From the NCBI GenBank assembly GCA_027624235.1, contig JAQBYB010000028.1, positions 1 to 32,799 on the forward strand: 32,799 nt of DNA, read 5' to 3'. Positions 31,996 through 32,799 of the stretch are shown here, piece by piece. This DNA comes from Pseudomonadota bacterium (GTDB lineage: Bacteria > Pseudomonadota > Alphaproteobacteria > Rhodospirillales > Casp-alpha2). Position 1 is the first letter of the stretch. Each line of letters opens with the position of its first letter. The notes below the pieces were generated by a model, which ran no database searches, was not told the origin of the DNA, and worked only from the letters and a program-made list of their open reading frames with translations. Both the position numbers and the translations under genes were made by a program.

Positions 31996-32631
31996 GTGAC
32001 CTTTCGATTTGCCATCAATATTTTCATTCTCGCCCTCGGCCTCGGCCTCGGCGGCGTCCCCGGCCCGGCCAGCGCCGATAAACATCAGCTCCCTTATGTC
32101 GAGGCCAACGAAGAAGGATTGCACGTTCAGCCCTGGTTCAAGTCGTCGTTCCTTGATCTGGCCGAAGACGCGAGGGAAGCCGCCGCCGAAGGCAAACAGC
32201 TGGTGCTCTTTTGGGAACAAAAAGGCTGCCCCTATTGCCGCGAGATGCACCGGGTCAACCTGCGCATCCCTGAAATCGTCGATTACATCCGCAAAAACTT
32301 CGTCGTCGTCCAGATGAACCTGTGGGGCGATAAGGAGGTCACCGATTTCGACGGCCAGGTGACCACGGAAAAGAAGCTGGCCAGGAAATACCGCGTCCAG
32401 TTCACGCCAACGCTGCAGTTTTTTCCGGCGAAGCTGGATATAGCCTCAAAAAAGCCCGGTCACGATATCGAGGTCTGGCGCCTGACGGGCTATTGGAAGC
32501 CCTTCCACTTCAAGAATTCCTTCGTCTACGCCCGCGACAAAGGCTACGAAACCGAACCCAATTTCCAGCGTTGGTTACAGGAACTGGGGAGGAAAATGCA
32601 GGCCGAAGGCAAGGAAGTGAAGCTCTGGTAG
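31996..32631 (+). CDS. Second SoxW-like periplasmic thioredoxin
   Basis: A 211-residue exported thioredoxin, paralogous along its length to the SoxW at 5570-6196. It has a signal peptide (1-27, ending Ala-Ser-Ala), CPYC at 78-81 with the shared Gly-Cys-Pro-Tyr-Cys-Arg-Glu context, a Thr-Pro-Thr loop (138-140) and the Gly-Tyr-Trp-Lys-Pro-Phe-His-Phe tail. The GTG at 31996 is chosen because GAGGAGG lies 8 bases ahead; the ATG seven codons earlier has no site and would precede the ribosome site. It follows dsrN by 73 bp and may share the dsr transcript, perhaps serving periplasmic thiols of DsrJ, DsrO or Sox proteins. Confidence 0.85.
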   Translation: MTFRFAINIFILALGLGLGGVPGPASADKHQLPYVEANEEGLHVQPWFKSSFLDLAEDAREAAAEGKQLVLFWEQKGCPYCREMHRVNLRIPEIVDYIRKNFVVVQMNLWGDKEVTDFDGQVTTEKKLARKYRVQFTPTLQFFPAKLDIASKKPGHDIEVWRLTGYWKPFHFKNSFVYARDKGYETEPNFQRWLQELGRKMQAEGKEVKLW

Positions 32632-32799
32632 CAGCCTAGCAGGCTGCTGGAAAAGTGGATTTGCGGCAACAATCCTTCGACTCGCCGGCTTGCGCGCGCG
32701 GCTCGGGATGAGGAATTACAATAGCTTATACCTCACCCCGAGGAGGACCGGAGGTCCGTCTCGAAGGCTCACTCAACCAAATCATGGGTTTTTCAGCAG
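32630..32799. repeat. Imperfect palindromic repeat element (MITE/REP-like), cut by window end
   Basis: It begins with a perfect hairpin AGCAGCCT-AGC-AGGCTGCT (32630-32648) that overlaps the stop codon of the thioredoxin gene. The segment starting CTGCTGGAAAA (32644) is mirrored at the end by TTTTTCAGCAG (32789-32799). Inside, CCTTCGACTCGCC...GGATGAGG on one side is mirrored by CCTCACCCCGAGG...CTCGAAGG on the other, with a nested GGACC-GGA-GGTCC hairpin. No open frame spans it. The layout is that of a non-autonomous mobile or intergenic repeat; the full length cannot be judged. Confidence 0.6.

Noticed and set aside
1-32799. CRISPR arrays, tRNA or rRNA genes, transposase genes, prophage genes
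   Set aside because: None seen. Repeats present are short dyads, one direct repeat pair and the terminal palindromic element; no spaced identical repeats and no cloverleaf-like segment were recognised by eye.

Overview
The window is a chromosomal segment of a sulfur-oxidising bacterium, most likely an alphaproteobacterium related to Rhodospirillales. That placement is an inference from gene content, codon bias towards G/C, gene order and the look of the proteins; no rRNA or tRNA was found to anchor it. Almost the whole window serves oxidation of reduced sulfur compounds. It carries an apparently complete thiosulfate-binding Sox set without soxCD, and an oxidative (reverse) dissimilatory sulfite reductase operon.

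Layout. 74-2451 holds accessory genes: a membrane-anchored retropepsin-like protease, a 52-aa membrane peptide, an unrecognised acidic/arginine-rich protein and a stand-alone receiver protein on the minus strand, then a small plus-strand hypothetical. 2513-5573 (plus) holds a Flp-type pilin gene 15 bp ahead of a sulfide dehydrogenase flavoprotein (fccB/soxF), then soxS, an HbpS/GlcG-like secreted protein and a two-cysteine ArsR repressor of the SqrR/BigR type. 5570-7815 holds soxW, an unknown exported protein and soxV (ccdA-like). 7926-11877 (minus) is soxXYZAB, with a strong intrinsic-terminator structure between soxA and soxB. 12184-16612 (minus) holds a membrane-fused spermidine-synthase-like protein, cysG (siroheme synthesis) translationally coupled to two tiny unknown proteins, and a TauD-family dioxygenase.

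16845-31922 (plus) is the rDsr operon in the order dsrA-B-E-F-H-C-M-K-L-L-J-O-P-(trpD2-like)-N, followed by a second SoxW-like thioredoxin (31996-32631). A good sigma-70-like promoter and an 8-bp dyad lie before dsrA. The last ~150 bp are an imperfect palindromic repeat that runs to the window edge.

How the parts fit together: SoxXA/YZ/B and FccB would release or transfer sulfane sulfur in the periplasm, with SoxV, SoxW and SoxS keeping thiols reduced. The sulfur is then relayed through DsrEFH to DsrC, oxidised by siroheme-containing DsrAB with DsrL, and the DsrC trisulfide is processed by the DsrMKJOP membrane complex. CysG makes siroheme and DsrN would amidate it. The persulfide-sensing repressor is a likely controller of at least part of the region.

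The most unusual feature is a tandem pair of dsrL genes. The first lacks, and the second carries, the Tyr-Arg-Arg motif associated with NADP(H) use, so one operon appears to encode both a DsrL-1-like and a DsrL-2-like electron carrier. Other points are the TrpD2-like gene inside the dsr operon, the two SoxW paralogues bracketing the region, the soxA/soxB terminator, and the small-protein pair fused by overlaps to cysG.
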